Assembly (NCBI RefSeq): GCF_000400365.1
Contig: NZ_BAOG01000093.1
Span: 1-64,000 of the forward strand
Source: Vibrio jasicida CAIM 1864 = LMG 25398
GTDB lineage: Bacteria > Pseudomonadota > Gammaproteobacteria > Enterobacterales > Vibrionaceae
Direction: 5' to 3'
DNA length: 64,000 bases
Under the pieces are notes generated by a model. It made no database searches. It was not told the origin of the DNA and worked only from the letters and a program-made list of their open reading frames with translations. The first letter of the stretch is position 1; each line of letters opens with the position of its first letter. Position numbers and translations under genes: made by a program. Positions 8,320-15,989 of this stretch are shown here, piece by piece.

Positions 8320-8997
8320 ATGAAATTCGTAAAAATTGCTCTTATTGTTGCTGTTATCGCTCTCGCTCTATTTGCAGCAAAACAAACTGGCATCCTTGAA
8401 ATCATCACAGACATCAAGAGCCTACAAGATTGGATCGCAAGCTTTGGCGTTTGGGGTTACGCAGTATTCGTAGCAGCATTCGTGTTTGCGTGTGTTTTCC
8501 TACTACCGGGCAGTGCGTTCACCATCGTAGCGGGCATCGTATTTGGCCCTATCAAAGGTGGCGTTTTAGCGCTATTTTCTGCAACGCTTGGCGCGGTGGC
8601 GGCATTCATTGTGGCACGCTTCCTACTGCGTAACACCATCATGAAGAAGTTTGGCGATAACCCAATCTTCAAGAAAATCGACGATGGCGTAGCAGCAAAC
8701 GGTACAAGCTTCTTGATCCTAACGCGTCTCGTACCTGTATTCCCATTCAGCCTACAGAACTACGCTTACGGTCTAACGAGCCTAAACCTTGGCACTTACG
8801 CTCTGGTTTCTCTACTAACGATGGCACCAGGTGCATTCATCTTCGCTTACATGGCGGGGGATATTGCAACAAACGGTGTGTCTGCAATGCTGCTAGTGAA
8901 GTTTGCGGTTGCAGGTCTTATCCTGTTTGGCATGTCTCTGATTCCAAAATACATCGCGAAGAAAAAAGGCATCAACATGGAAGAATTAGCGAAGTAA
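8320..8997 (+). CDS. TVP38/TMEM64 (DedA-related) membrane protein
   Basis: The 225-residue protein has about five to six hydrophobic segments and the family core: FLLPGSAFTIVAGIVFGP (about 60-78), then LGAVAAFIVARFLLR, then ILTRLVPVFPFSLQNYAYGLT (about 130-150) and a final anchor before KYIAKKKG. The GxxFG and R-x-x-P-x-x-P motifs are those of the TVP38/SNARE-associated family, related to DedA lipid and ion carriers. E. coli YdjX and YdjZ belong to this family and lie just upstream of ynjABCDEF, the same order as here. It may share transcription with the upstream genes through the hairpin at 8260-8290. The molecular function is not known. Confidence 0.85.
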   Translation: MKFVKIALIVAVIALALFAAKQTGILEIITDIKSLQDWIASFGVWGYAVFVAAFVFACVFLLPGSAFTIVAGIVFGPIKGGVLALFSATLGAVAAFIVARFLLRNTIMKKFGDNPIFKKIDDGVAANGTSFLILTRLVPVFPFSLQNYAYGLTSLNLGTYALVSLLTMAPGAFIFAYMAGDIATNGVSAMLLVKFAVAGLILFGMSLIPKYIAKKKGINMEELAK

Positions 8998-9021
8998 TCC
9001 GGTCTATCCATTATTGACGCC

Positions 9022-9056
9022 AAAAGAGTGCGACTTATCGGGAGTTGCACTCTTTT
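9022..9056 (+). terminator. Terminator after the TVP38 gene
   Basis: AAAAGAGTGC (9022-9031) pairs with GCACTCTTTT (9047-9056), with more partial pairing inside; the T-rich arm gives the release tract. It separates the rhodanese-to-TVP38 unit from the ynjBCDF unit. Confidence 0.75.
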
Positions 9057-9234
9057 CATTCATACCAGCTTGGTCATATTTTATGCCCCTATTGCTCACG
9101 TTTAAGGCCAAAGATAAATGTTGATCGGTATGACCTCACAAGGCGAGTAATTCTCTGAATCTATTGTCAAATTCGCGTTGATAATAAAGCAAGATAGATT
9201 ACTATCCATCTAGAGGGAACGGAGCATTCAGTTG

Positions 9235-9336
9235 ATGAATAGCCCTATGTTGAGTGCCGAAAATAAACGGTTGCCACTTCATAGCGGAACAAAGCTCCAA
9301 AATGAAAACAAAGATAAAAACACGGATTACGTATGA
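9235..9336 (+). CDS. Possible 33-residue leader ORF coupled to ynjB
   Basis: An ATG at 9235 (or a TTG at 9232), preceded by GGAG at 9221-9224, opens a 33-codon frame. Its TGA overlaps the ynjB start as ATGA (9333-9336). ynjB itself has no good ribosome-binding site, so this frame may serve translational coupling. The peptide is polar (asparagine- and lysine-rich) and has no recognised similarity. It could also be chance. Confidence 0.35.
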   Translation: MNSPMLSAENKRLPLHSGTKLQNENKDKNTDYV

Positions 9337-10490
9337 AAAAGCTACTTAGCACCATTGGCATTTTAACCGCCACTTTTGCCACATCTTCCTATGCCTCTTC
9401 TAATACAGAAGAATGGCAAAAAATCGAACAACAAGCCGACGGTCAGACCGTTTATTTCCATGCTTGGGGGGGTAGCCAAGAGATCAACCGCTATATCCAA
9501 TGGGCAGGCAAAGAGCTTAAATCTCGCTACAACGTGACGCTTAACCACGTAAAAGTCACCGACATTTCTGAAACCACCACTCGTCTTATCGCAGAAAAAG
9601 CCGCAGGGAAGAACAGCGGTGGCAGCGTAGATATGGTTTGGATTAATGGTGAAAACTTTAAATCAATGAAAGACAACCAACTGCTGTTTGGTCCTTTTGT
9701 TGATGGTCTACCAAGTTGGCAGTATGTCGATAAAACACTACCGGTAGATGTTGATTTTTCAGAACCAACTGATGGCCTAGAAGCGCCATGGGGTGTTGGC
9801 CAACTTGTTTTTATCTACGATGAAGAGACGCTAAACAACCCGCCAAGCTCGTACGCAGAAATGCTAAGTTACGCAAAAGCGTTTCCTAACCGCCTTACTT
9901 ACCCTCGCCCACCAGAGTTCCATGGCACTAGCTTCATTAAATCTCTGCTCATTGAGTTAAGTAACAACGATCCTGCACTGCAAAAACCAGTGACTGATGA
10001 AGCATTCAAAACCGTTACGCAGCCTTTATGGGCTTACTTAGATGAATTCCACACTGTTGCATGGCGCGGCGGTAAACAGTTCCCAGGCGGAACAGCAGAA
10101 ACCGTACAGCTGCTAGATGATGGTCAGATTGACCTAGCTGTCACGTTCAACCCGAACGCGGTTTTCTCAGCACAATCAAGCGGCAACCTAGCAGAAAGCA
10201 CCAAAGCATACGCGATGGACGCAGGTGCACTGTCGAACATCCATTTCTTAGCGATTCCTTGGAACGCAAACGCCAGTGCAGGCGCGCAAGTTGCTATAAA
10301 CTTTTTATTAAGCCCTGAAGCACAATCTCGCAAAGGTGACATCAACATCTGGGGTGATCCTTCAGTGCTAAGCAGCCAGTACCTAACCGGCACGGCTAAG
10401 AATACTCAACAGTTCAAATCTATCGCGGAGCCACATCCAAGCTGGCAAGCAGCGTTAGAAAAAGAATGGCTGAAACGCTACGGAAATTAA
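9333..10490 (+). CDS. ynjB: YnjB-like periplasmic substrate-binding protein of an ABC importer
   Basis: The 385-residue protein has a cleavable signal peptide (1-21, ending SSYAS) and the mature start of the YnjB family, with TVYFHAWGGSQEINRYI near 32 and VDMVWINGENF near 96. These features belong to the iron/thiamine/spermidine-type cluster of extracellular solute-binding proteins. It would capture an unknown solute in the periplasm and deliver it to YnjC. The family members in E. coli have no established substrate. It is first in the ynjBCD-ynjF series, with intergenic gaps of 9 bases or less and overlaps, and sits downstream of the sulfur-redox genes. Confidence 0.88.
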   Translation: MKKLLSTIGILTATFATSSYASSNTEEWQKIEQQADGQTVYFHAWGGSQEINRYIQWAGKELKSRYNVTLNHVKVTDISETTTRLIAEKAAGKNSGGSVDMVWINGENFKSMKDNQLLFGPFVDGLPSWQYVDKTLPVDVDFSEPTDGLEAPWGVGQLVFIYDEETLNNPPSSYAEMLSYAKAFPNRLTYPRPPEFHGTSFIKSLLIELSNNDPALQKPVTDEAFKTVTQPLWAYLDEFHTVAWRGGKQFPGGTAETVQLLDDGQIDLAVTFNPNAVFSAQSSGNLAESTKAYAMDAGALSNIHFLAIPWNANASAGAQVAINFLLSPEAQSRKGDINIWGDPSVLSSQYLTGTAKNTQQFKSIAEPHPSWQAALEKEWLKRYGN

Positions 10491-10499
10491 TACACACCC

Positions 10500-12209
10500 A
10501 TGTTAAGAGCGCTGTATCTAGTTATTATCGCAGTTTGTATATTACCGACCATCCCGGGGCTACTCGGGGTGGTGGTGTCTGCGCTCGGCTATGTACCCCC
10601 TATCGGTTTGCACCACTTCTCACTGGATGGCTTTCATGCTGTGTTTGACTGGGAAGGTGTGTGGACGTCGATTGGATTGACTTTTTATTCCGCCATTTTC
10701 AGCAGCTATCTTGCTTGTTTGATCACTTTTGCGATTCTTCAAGCTTCATGGGGCAGCAAGTTCTGGCGCAAGATTGAAATGAGTCTTTCCCCTCTTCTTG
10801 CTATGCCGCATGTCGCGTTTGCTATTGGCTTCGCTTTTCTATTCGCACCAACAGGTATGGGCGTTCGCGTAATCAACCAAATGTTTGGTTACGATCCAAA
10901 TGCGCAAACGGTGAATGACTTAGCGTTGTTGATTAAAGACCCACACGCTCTGGGTTTGATCGTCATGCTTGCTATTAAAGAAGTGCCGTTTTTATTGTTG
11001 ATGAGCATTCCTATTCTTCAGCAATTAAAAGTTGAGAAGATTGAAAAAGTCAGCCATTCGATGGGTTACAGTTCCGCGCAAGCATGGTGGAAATGCGTTT
11101 TCCCACAATGGTTAGCGAAGCTGCGTTTTCCAATGTTGGCTGTTCTGGCTTACAGCTTATCCGTTGTGGATGTGGCGCTAATTATTGGCCCAACCAACCC
11201 TCCTACGTTTGCAGTGTTGGTATGGCAATGGTTTAACGACCCTGATTTGTCACTCCTACCAAGAGCGGCGGCGGGCGCGGTTGTGCTGTTTGCTATTGCA
11301 AGCCTTTTGATTGGTTTTGCACGACTCGTCGAATGGAGCATTACCAAAGGCTTTAAACGCTGGCAATACTCTGGTCGCAGCGGTTTCCGCTTACCGGGTA
11401 AAACCTTGTTTTCTCTGATAGCCCTACTCGCACTGTTAATGGTGCCATTGATGGTGGTCTGGAGCTTTGCACAGCGTTGGCGTTTCCCTGACTTATTACC
11501 AAGCCGCTACAGCTTACGTTTTTGGGAATACGAGTGGCAAAGTATTCTTGGCACGCTAGAGCAAAGCATGTTGATTGCAGTTATCAGTGCATCTATTGCC
11601 CTTGTACTAGCACTAATCGCTCATGAGTACCGCCTACGATACCGTTGGCAGGTGCCGGGTTACATCATCGCTGTACCTATGTTGATCCCGCAGCTTTCTG
11701 TGCTGTTTGGTATGCAGGTCGCTACTCTGTATCTCGACAGCAATGCATATTTCTTCTGGGTATGCTGGGCACATGTCTTCTTCGCTTTCCCATTCGTATA
11801 CCTGTCATTGGATGGGCCTTGGCGTAGCTTCGACAACGGTTTGACTCGTGTCGCGCTAAGCCTTGGTAAATCGCCGATGCAGGCTTGGTTGAAAGTGAAA
11901 TTGCCGATTCTTCTGCCTGCCATTGCCTTTGCTTGGGCAGTGGGAATTAGTGTGAGCTTGGCTCAATACCTACCAACACTGGTGCTGGGTGCTGGTCGCA
12001 TCAGCACAATAACAACAGAAGCGGTAGCCCTCTCAAGTGGCTTCGACCGTCGTGTCACCGCGATTTACGCAATTTGGCAAGCGCTCTTGCCGTTAATGTT
12101 CTTCTCTTTTGCGATTCTACTTAGCCGTTTACACGTTAAGTATCGCCGGTTGTCTATTAAAGGTTTACTACCGAATGAGTCTTTGTCTCGAAAACCTCGC
12201 CATCCGTAA
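10500..12209 (+). CDS. ynjC: YnjC-like ABC permease, two-domain
   Basis: The 569-residue inner-membrane protein has about twelve hydrophobic helices and two copies of the binding-protein-dependent permease fold. The ABC-contact EAA-like loops are around 180-205 (KVSHSMGYSSAQAWWKCVFP) and 450-475 (VALSLGKSPMQAWLKVKLP). This fused arrangement is that of ThiP, SfuB and E. coli YnjC. It follows ynjB by 9 bases and has no clear ribosome-binding site of its own. Its end overlaps ynjD by 35 bases, a long overlap that suggests coupled translation. Confidence 0.88.
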   Translation: MLRALYLVIIAVCILPTIPGLLGVVVSALGYVPPIGLHHFSLDGFHAVFDWEGVWTSIGLTFYSAIFSSYLACLITFAILQASWGSKFWRKIEMSLSPLLAMPHVAFAIGFAFLFAPTGMGVRVINQMFGYDPNAQTVNDLALLIKDPHALGLIVMLAIKEVPFLLLMSIPILQQLKVEKIEKVSHSMGYSSAQAWWKCVFPQWLAKLRFPMLAVLAYSLSVVDVALIIGPTNPPTFAVLVWQWFNDPDLSLLPRAAAGAVVLFAIASLLIGFARLVEWSITKGFKRWQYSGRSGFRLPGKTLFSLIALLALLMVPLMVVWSFAQRWRFPDLLPSRYSLRFWEYEWQSILGTLEQSMLIAVISASIALVLALIAHEYRLRYRWQVPGYIIAVPMLIPQLSVLFGMQVATLYLDSNAYFFWVCWAHVFFAFPFVYLSLDGPWRSFDNGLTRVALSLGKSPMQAWLKVKLPILLPAIAFAWAVGISVSLAQYLPTLVLGAGRISTITTEAVALSSGFDRRVTAIYAIWQALLPLMFFSFAILLSRLHVKYRRLSIKGLLPNESLSRKPRHP

Positions 12210-12822
12210 AACCAATGGCGATACTCTTTTCTCTGCGTTCAACATGACCGTAAAGAAAGGTGAAATTGTTACCCTGATGGGCCCAAGCGGCTGCGGAAAA
12301 TCCACCTTGTTGGATGCGATTGCTGGCCACCTGTCTTCCGAGTTCGACTATTCAGGCTCAATCACGCTCGATAACGAAAAGCTGGATGCTTTACCTGCAC
12401 ACAAACGTCAGGTGGGTATTCTGTTCCAAGACGATTTGCTCTTCCCGCACCTCACCGTGTGGGAGAATCTCGCCTTTGCACTACCCGATTCAATCAAAGG
12501 CGCAGAGCGCAAAGAGCGTGCAATGCAGGCTTTGAAGCACATCTCGCTAACTAAACTTGCAGAGTCTTTCCCTGATCAAATCTCAGGCGGCCAACGCGCG
12601 CGTATTGCTCTCACTCGCATGTTGTTGGCAAAACCGAAAGTTGCCCTACTCGATGAGCCATACAGCAAATTAGATAAAGATCTGCGCGTGCAGTTTCGCA
12701 ATTGGGTTGTGGAGCAACTTCAACAAGCTAACATTCCTGCTCTAATGGTGACGCACGATGAAGACGATATTCCTGAGGGCAGTCGCTGCCTAAACTGGCC
12801 TTGGGAGACAAGCCATGCTTGA
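12175..12822 (+). CDS. ynjD: YnjD-like ABC transporter ATP-binding protein
   Basis: I place the start at the ATG at 12175 (MSLCLENLAIRKTNG), because the upstream extension lies within the ynjC coding sequence and does not look like an ABC N-terminus. The 215-residue protein carries Walker A GPSGCGKST (about 38-46), Q-loop FQDDLLFPHLT, signature ISGGQRARIAL and Walker B VALLDEPYSKLD, with switch histidine VTHDEDD. It energises YnjC. Its stop overlaps the start of ynjF by 8 bases. It is short for the family, ending soon after the H-loop, which fits YnjD. Confidence 0.88.
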   Translation: MSLCLENLAIRKTNGDTLFSAFNMTVKKGEIVTLMGPSGCGKSTLLDAIAGHLSSEFDYSGSITLDNEKLDALPAHKRQVGILFQDDLLFPHLTVWENLAFALPDSIKGAERKERAMQALKHISLTKLAESFPDQISGGQRARIALTRMLLAKPKVALLDEPYSKLDKDLRVQFRNWVVEQLQQANIPALMVTHDEDDIPEGSRCLNWPWETSHA

Positions 12823-13423
12823 TAGCCTGAGTATCAAAATCATTAAGTGGCCATTGGCACAAAGCGCAAAACTGATTGATAAATGTGGCGTGACAGCTAA
12901 CCAAACCACCTTGTTTGGCTTCGCCCTTGGTTGTTTTGCTTTACCTGCATTGATGGCAGAACAATACACGCTTGCATTAGCGTTTATTCTGCTGAATCGA
13001 ATCTGTGATGGATTGGATGGTGCTTTAGCGAGGATTCAAGGCATCACCGATGCGGGCGGCTTCCTTGATATAAGCCTAGACTTCTTGTTCTATTCTCTGA
13101 TTCCCTTTGGCTTTGTACTAGCAAACCCAGAACAAAACGCCGTCGCAGGTGCGTTCTTGATCTTCTCGTTTATTGGTACAGGGAGCAGCTTTTTAGCATT
13201 TGCGATCATGGCGGGTAAACGTGGTATCGATAATCCAGTCTACAAGCACAAATCTCTGTACTACATGAGCGGCCTGACAGAGGGTACAGAGACCATAGGT
13301 TGCTTCGTGCTGTTCTGTTTGTTCCCGCAACATTTTGCCGTGATTGCGTACATCTTTGGTGCAGCATGTTGGTTTACTACGTTTACGCGTATTTACTCTG
13401 GGTTTCATACGTTGAAGCCGTAA
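12815..13423 (+). CDS. ynjF: YnjF-like CDP-alcohol phosphatidyltransferase
   Basis: The 202-residue integral membrane protein has the CDP-alcohol phosphotransferase motif near 65-90: DGLDGALARI, seven residues, then GGFLDISLD, supplying the four metal-binding aspartates. About six hydrophobic helices surround it. Such enzymes transfer a phosphoalcohol from CDP-diacylglycerol or CDP-linked donors to an alcohol acceptor; the acceptor here is unknown. Its tight overlap with ynjD ties a lipid-head-group reaction to an ABC importer, as in E. coli. A long bidirectional hairpin follows at 13436-13480. Confidence 0.88.
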   Translation: MLDSLSIKIIKWPLAQSAKLIDKCGVTANQTTLFGFALGCFALPALMAEQYTLALAFILLNRICDGLDGALARIQGITDAGGFLDISLDFLFYSLIPFGFVLANPEQNAVAGAFLIFSFIGTGSSFLAFAIMAGKRGIDNPVYKHKSLYYMSGLTEGTETIGCFVLFCLFPQHFAVIAYIFGAACWFTTFTRIYSGFHTLKP

Positions 13424-13435
13424 ACAAAACTTCAA

Positions 13436-13480
13436 GAGAGATTCCTGATTGCGACGAAAGACCGCAGTCGGGAATCTCTT
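13436..13480. terminator. Long bidirectional hairpin between ynjF and a small minus-strand gene
   Basis: AGAGATTCC (13437-13445) pairs with GGAATCTCT (13471-13479), and the stem continues inward through GATTGCG and CGCAGTC with a GAAA-containing loop. TTTTC follows on the plus strand and a T-rich run on the minus strand, so it can end both ynjF and the 13493-13645 gene. Confidence 0.8.
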
Positions 13481-13492
13481 TTCAGCCTTCTC

Positions 13493-13645
13493 TCAATAAA
13501 TCATCCCACTCACCACCAGCGTCAGCACAATTCCAGAGACAAAACTCGGAAAATGCCACGTCCGCTGCTTAGCGCGGTAATACTCTTTTTGTAGGTCCTC
13601 TTGGTAGCTCTTTACGGCCAATTCTTTAATGTAGTTATTATGCAT
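13493..13645 (-). CDS. Small single-pass membrane protein (50 aa), unrecognised
   Basis: On the minus strand AGGAGG lies 7 bases before an ATG at 13645, a near-perfect ribosome-binding site. The 50-residue product begins MHNNYIKELAVKSYQEDLQK, continues with a basic stretch (YYRAKQRTW) and ends with one hydrophobic helix (about 33-50, SFVSGIVLTLVVSGMIY). The layout is that of a cytoplasmic amphipathic helix with a C-terminal tail anchor. It converges on ynjF and shares its terminator. I do not recognise the family. Confidence 0.7.
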   Translation of the reverse strand: MHNNYIKELAVKSYQEDLQKEYYRAKQRTWHFPSFVSGIVLTLVVSGMIY

Positions 13646-13816
13646 AACCTGTCCTCCTGACGTGTTTTACAGATGGAGGATAAAAGCTCAAGTTAACTTA
13701 AGGTCAACGGAAAAATTCAATTTCGGATAGTATTATTTGCGGAGGCTGAATCCCTCACTCCTAGCTCTTAAGTTCAATCAGTTGCACTTGTTTGTATCAC
13801 AGTTCCGTTATGTCAC

Positions 13817-13830
13817 TTGATCGTCGTCAA
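13817..13830. promoter_or_regulatory. Weak FNR-like site upstream of norR
   Basis: TTGATcgtcGTCAA differs from the FNR consensus TTGAT-N4-ATCAA at one position. It lies about 87 bases before the norR start. Anaerobic control of norR would be sensible, but a single imperfect match is weak evidence. Confidence 0.3.
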
Positions 13831-13916
13831 TGGAACATCAATCTCTCACACCTTTCGATGTTCAAATGACATCAAGTTGCTAGCATGAGCCCATTCAAGA
13901 TAACTCTGGGCTTGTT

Positions 13917-15446
13917 ATGACTCCTACTGTCGACCACGTACTTCTCAATATTGCACTCAATCTGAGCTCAAATCGCTCTCATGAGCAGCAATACCAAAAC
14001 CTGATTGACGGGGTGGCACAAGTGTTCCCTTGCGATGCGAGTTGTCTGTTTATCTTTGATGAAGATGGCTTCCTTACGCCAGTCGCAGTAAAAGGTTTGT
14101 CGAGCTCAGTACTCGGTCGCCGTTACTTCCCTAAAGCTCACCCGCGTTTGGATGCCATCATTCATAGCCGCGAGCCTGTTCGCTTTGATGCCGACTGCGC
14201 CCTGCCCGATCCATTTGACGGAACACTGTTAACCGAAGATAAATGCATTGACGTCCATGACTGCATGGGCTTTAGCTTGTACGTTGAGGGGCAACTTGTC
14301 GGCGCATTAACCATGGACGCACTTGCGGTTGGTGCGTTTGATCATATCGACCCACTCGCAATCGAAACGTTCGCAGCACTAACGGCAGCAACACTGCGTA
14401 ACATTGCGCAATTAAAAGCCCTTAAAGCGCAGAACCAGAAGCAAAAGAGCGTCACGCAAACCCTGATCCAACAGGCACGCTCACAACACGGTGACATGGT
14501 TGGCTTAAGCCCACAAATCAATCAATTACGAAACAACATTGCGACCGTTGCTCAGTCGGATTATGCAGTATTGGTAACGGGAGAAACAGGGACGGGTAAA
14601 GAGCTTGTTGCTCACTCTGTCCATGCTCAATCTCATCGCAATGATAAACCGATGATCTACGTAAACTGCGCCGCCCTACCCGAAGGTCTGGCGGAGAGCG
14701 AACTGTTTGGCCACGTAAAGGGCGCTTTTACCGGAGCCAATAGTCATCGTGCAGGTAAGTTCGAATTGGCTGATGGCGGTACAATCTTCTTAGATGAAGT
14801 GGGTGAACTGCCATTGATTTTACAAGCAAAACTGCTGCGAGTTATCCAGCAAGGTGAGTTGCAACGTGTGGGTAGCGATCAGCATTTGATGGTTAACGTG
14901 CGAATCATCGCAGCCACCAACCGGCAGTTAGAAAAAGAAGTGGAAGATGGCACATTCCGAGCGGATCTGTTCCATCGTTTAAACGTATTCCCAATCAAAG
15001 TGCCACCACTTCGCACGCGTGATGGTGACATTCCAGTTCTTGCGGGATATTTGTTAGAAAAAGTACGTCAGCAATTTAACGCACCAAACCTTCACGTTCA
15101 CCCTAAGGTACTAACTCAACTAGAATCTCTGCCTTGGTATGGTAACGTTCGAGAACTTGAACACACCTTAACGCGAGCAGCGTTACATGCGATTCAACAA
15201 GGCGCGAGCACCATCATGCTCAATCACTTTGACACTTCATTGGCATTGGATGATGTAAAAAACACATCGCATTACTTGCCGAAACAGAGTCAGCCACTGC
15301 GCGAGTTAGTAGAGAGCTATCAACGAGACTTGATTGAACACGCTTTAAGCCAAACTGGCGGTGTTTGGGCAAAAGCAGCGGAGTTTTTACAAATGGATCG
15401 AGGCAACTTGTATCGCATGGGTAAAAAGCTCGGCATTAGCAAATAG
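13917..15446 (+). CDS. norR: NorR-type nitric-oxide-responsive sigma-54 activator
   Basis: The 509-residue regulator has an N-terminal GAF domain (about 15-170), which in NorR holds a mononuclear iron that binds NO. A sigma-54 AAA+ domain follows (about 190-425) with Walker A GETGTGKE, the intact sigma-54-contact loop GAFTGA, and Walker B GGTIFLDEVGEL. A Fis-type helix-turn-helix ends the protein (ALSQTGGVWAKAAEFLQMD). It is placed directly upstream of hcp-hcr, whose promoter is of the -24/-12 class with three GT-N7-AC motifs upstream. This supports NorR over other GAF-type activators. The target in E. coli is norVW; here hcp appears to be the target. Confidence 0.92.
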   Translation: MTPTVDHVLLNIALNLSSNRSHEQQYQNLIDGVAQVFPCDASCLFIFDEDGFLTPVAVKGLSSSVLGRRYFPKAHPRLDAIIHSREPVRFDADCALPDPFDGTLLTEDKCIDVHDCMGFSLYVEGQLVGALTMDALAVGAFDHIDPLAIETFAALTAATLRNIAQLKALKAQNQKQKSVTQTLIQQARSQHGDMVGLSPQINQLRNNIATVAQSDYAVLVTGETGTGKELVAHSVHAQSHRNDKPMIYVNCAALPEGLAESELFGHVKGAFTGANSHRAGKFELADGGTIFLDEVGELPLILQAKLLRVIQQGELQRVGSDQHLMVNVRIIAATNRQLEKEVEDGTFRADLFHRLNVFPIKVPPLRTRDGDIPVLAGYLLEKVRQQFNAPNLHVHPKVLTQLESLPWYGNVRELEHTLTRAALHAIQQGASTIMLNHFDTSLALDDVKNTSHYLPKQSQPLRELVESYQRDLIEHALSQTGGVWAKAAEFLQMDRGNLYRMGKKLGISK

Positions 15447-15501
15447 AAGCTCCTATTTCGCTCATTTCCCTTGAAGGAAAAGTTACCTCTTGAACAGAGG
15501 G

Positions 15502-15534
15502 ATTCCGGATGGTTCGCTTAGACTCGTCCGGAAT
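15502..15534. repeat. REP-like palindrome
   Basis: ATTCCGGA (15502-15509) and TCCGGAAT (15527-15534) form an inverted repeat around a 17-base loop, flanked by GG and GACACC. The GGAATCC/GTCATTCC style of the flanks is typical of dispersed extragenic palindromes in many gamma-proteobacteria. Only one copy was noticed in this window. Confidence 0.45.
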
Positions 15535-15791
15535 GACACCTAACACCAATGCGCATGGGCTAACTGTCCTATTTGGCTTTTCGCACTTCATTCGCTATTC
15601 CTCATTCGTAACAATTAAACCACTCTAGTCTCCGCTTTCTTCTGACTCTTTAAATTCACCAAGTTCTCAGCAACCCTGTTGCGTCACTCCCGAAATCTAC
15701 AGAGGCACACAATCGCGAATCTCTTACCTCCACAAAGCCGCCTTAACTTTTCTCCTGTTTAACAACTACTTCCACTTTCGATTGTTAAAGC

Positions 15792-15868
15792 GTTTCCAGC
15801 ACGTTGCTTTTCTCATCACATCTGTATTTTCGTTGTCATTTGCACATCATTCGCGTTGTCACAATCAC
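15792..15868 (+). promoter_or_regulatory. Three candidate NorR-binding sites upstream of hcp
   Basis: GT-N7-AC motifs occur at 15792-15802 (GTTTCCAGCAC), 15835-15845 (GTCATTTGCAC) and 15858-15868 (GTCACAATCAC), 55 to 140 bases before the sigma-54 promoter. E. coli NorR uses three such sites. The two nearer sites share GTCA and the C-terminal CAC. The motif is short, so each match alone is weak; the cluster in front of a sigma-54 promoter next to norR is what counts. Confidence 0.6.
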
Positions 15869-15922
15869 ATCGCCCACATACTCAAAAAGCAACAAAACCA
15901 TTTAAAATCAATAGCATAACAA

Positions 15923-15940
15923 TTGGCACGCATTCTGCTT
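15923..15940 (+). promoter_or_regulatory. Sigma-54 (-24/-12) promoter of hcp
   Basis: TTGGCACGCATTCTGCTT has the invariant GG (15925-15926) and GC (15937-15938) exactly ten bases apart and the full -24 element TGGCACG. It lies about 50 bases before the hcp start. Confidence 0.88.
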
Positions 15941-15989
15941 TAGAAGGAAAAACAAAACGACTATTACTACAATCACTGGAGAACCCAAT

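Larger units (their letters stand above)
15447..15989 (+). other. norR-hcp intergenic region
   Basis: This 543-base region holds a REP-like palindrome near its start, three candidate NorR sites and the sigma-54 promoter of hcp, each listed separately. I see no open frame with a credible ribosome-binding site and no strong terminator directly after norR. Confidence 0.7.

Noticed and set aside
9072..9135. GGTCATA ... TATGACC repeat upstream of ynjB
   Set aside because: Only seven-base arms, 50 bases apart; likely chance.
9057..9332. Possible thiamine riboswitch before ynjB, suggested by kinship of YnjBC to ThiBP
   Set aside because: The conserved CTGAGA and pyrophosphate-binding segments are not present.
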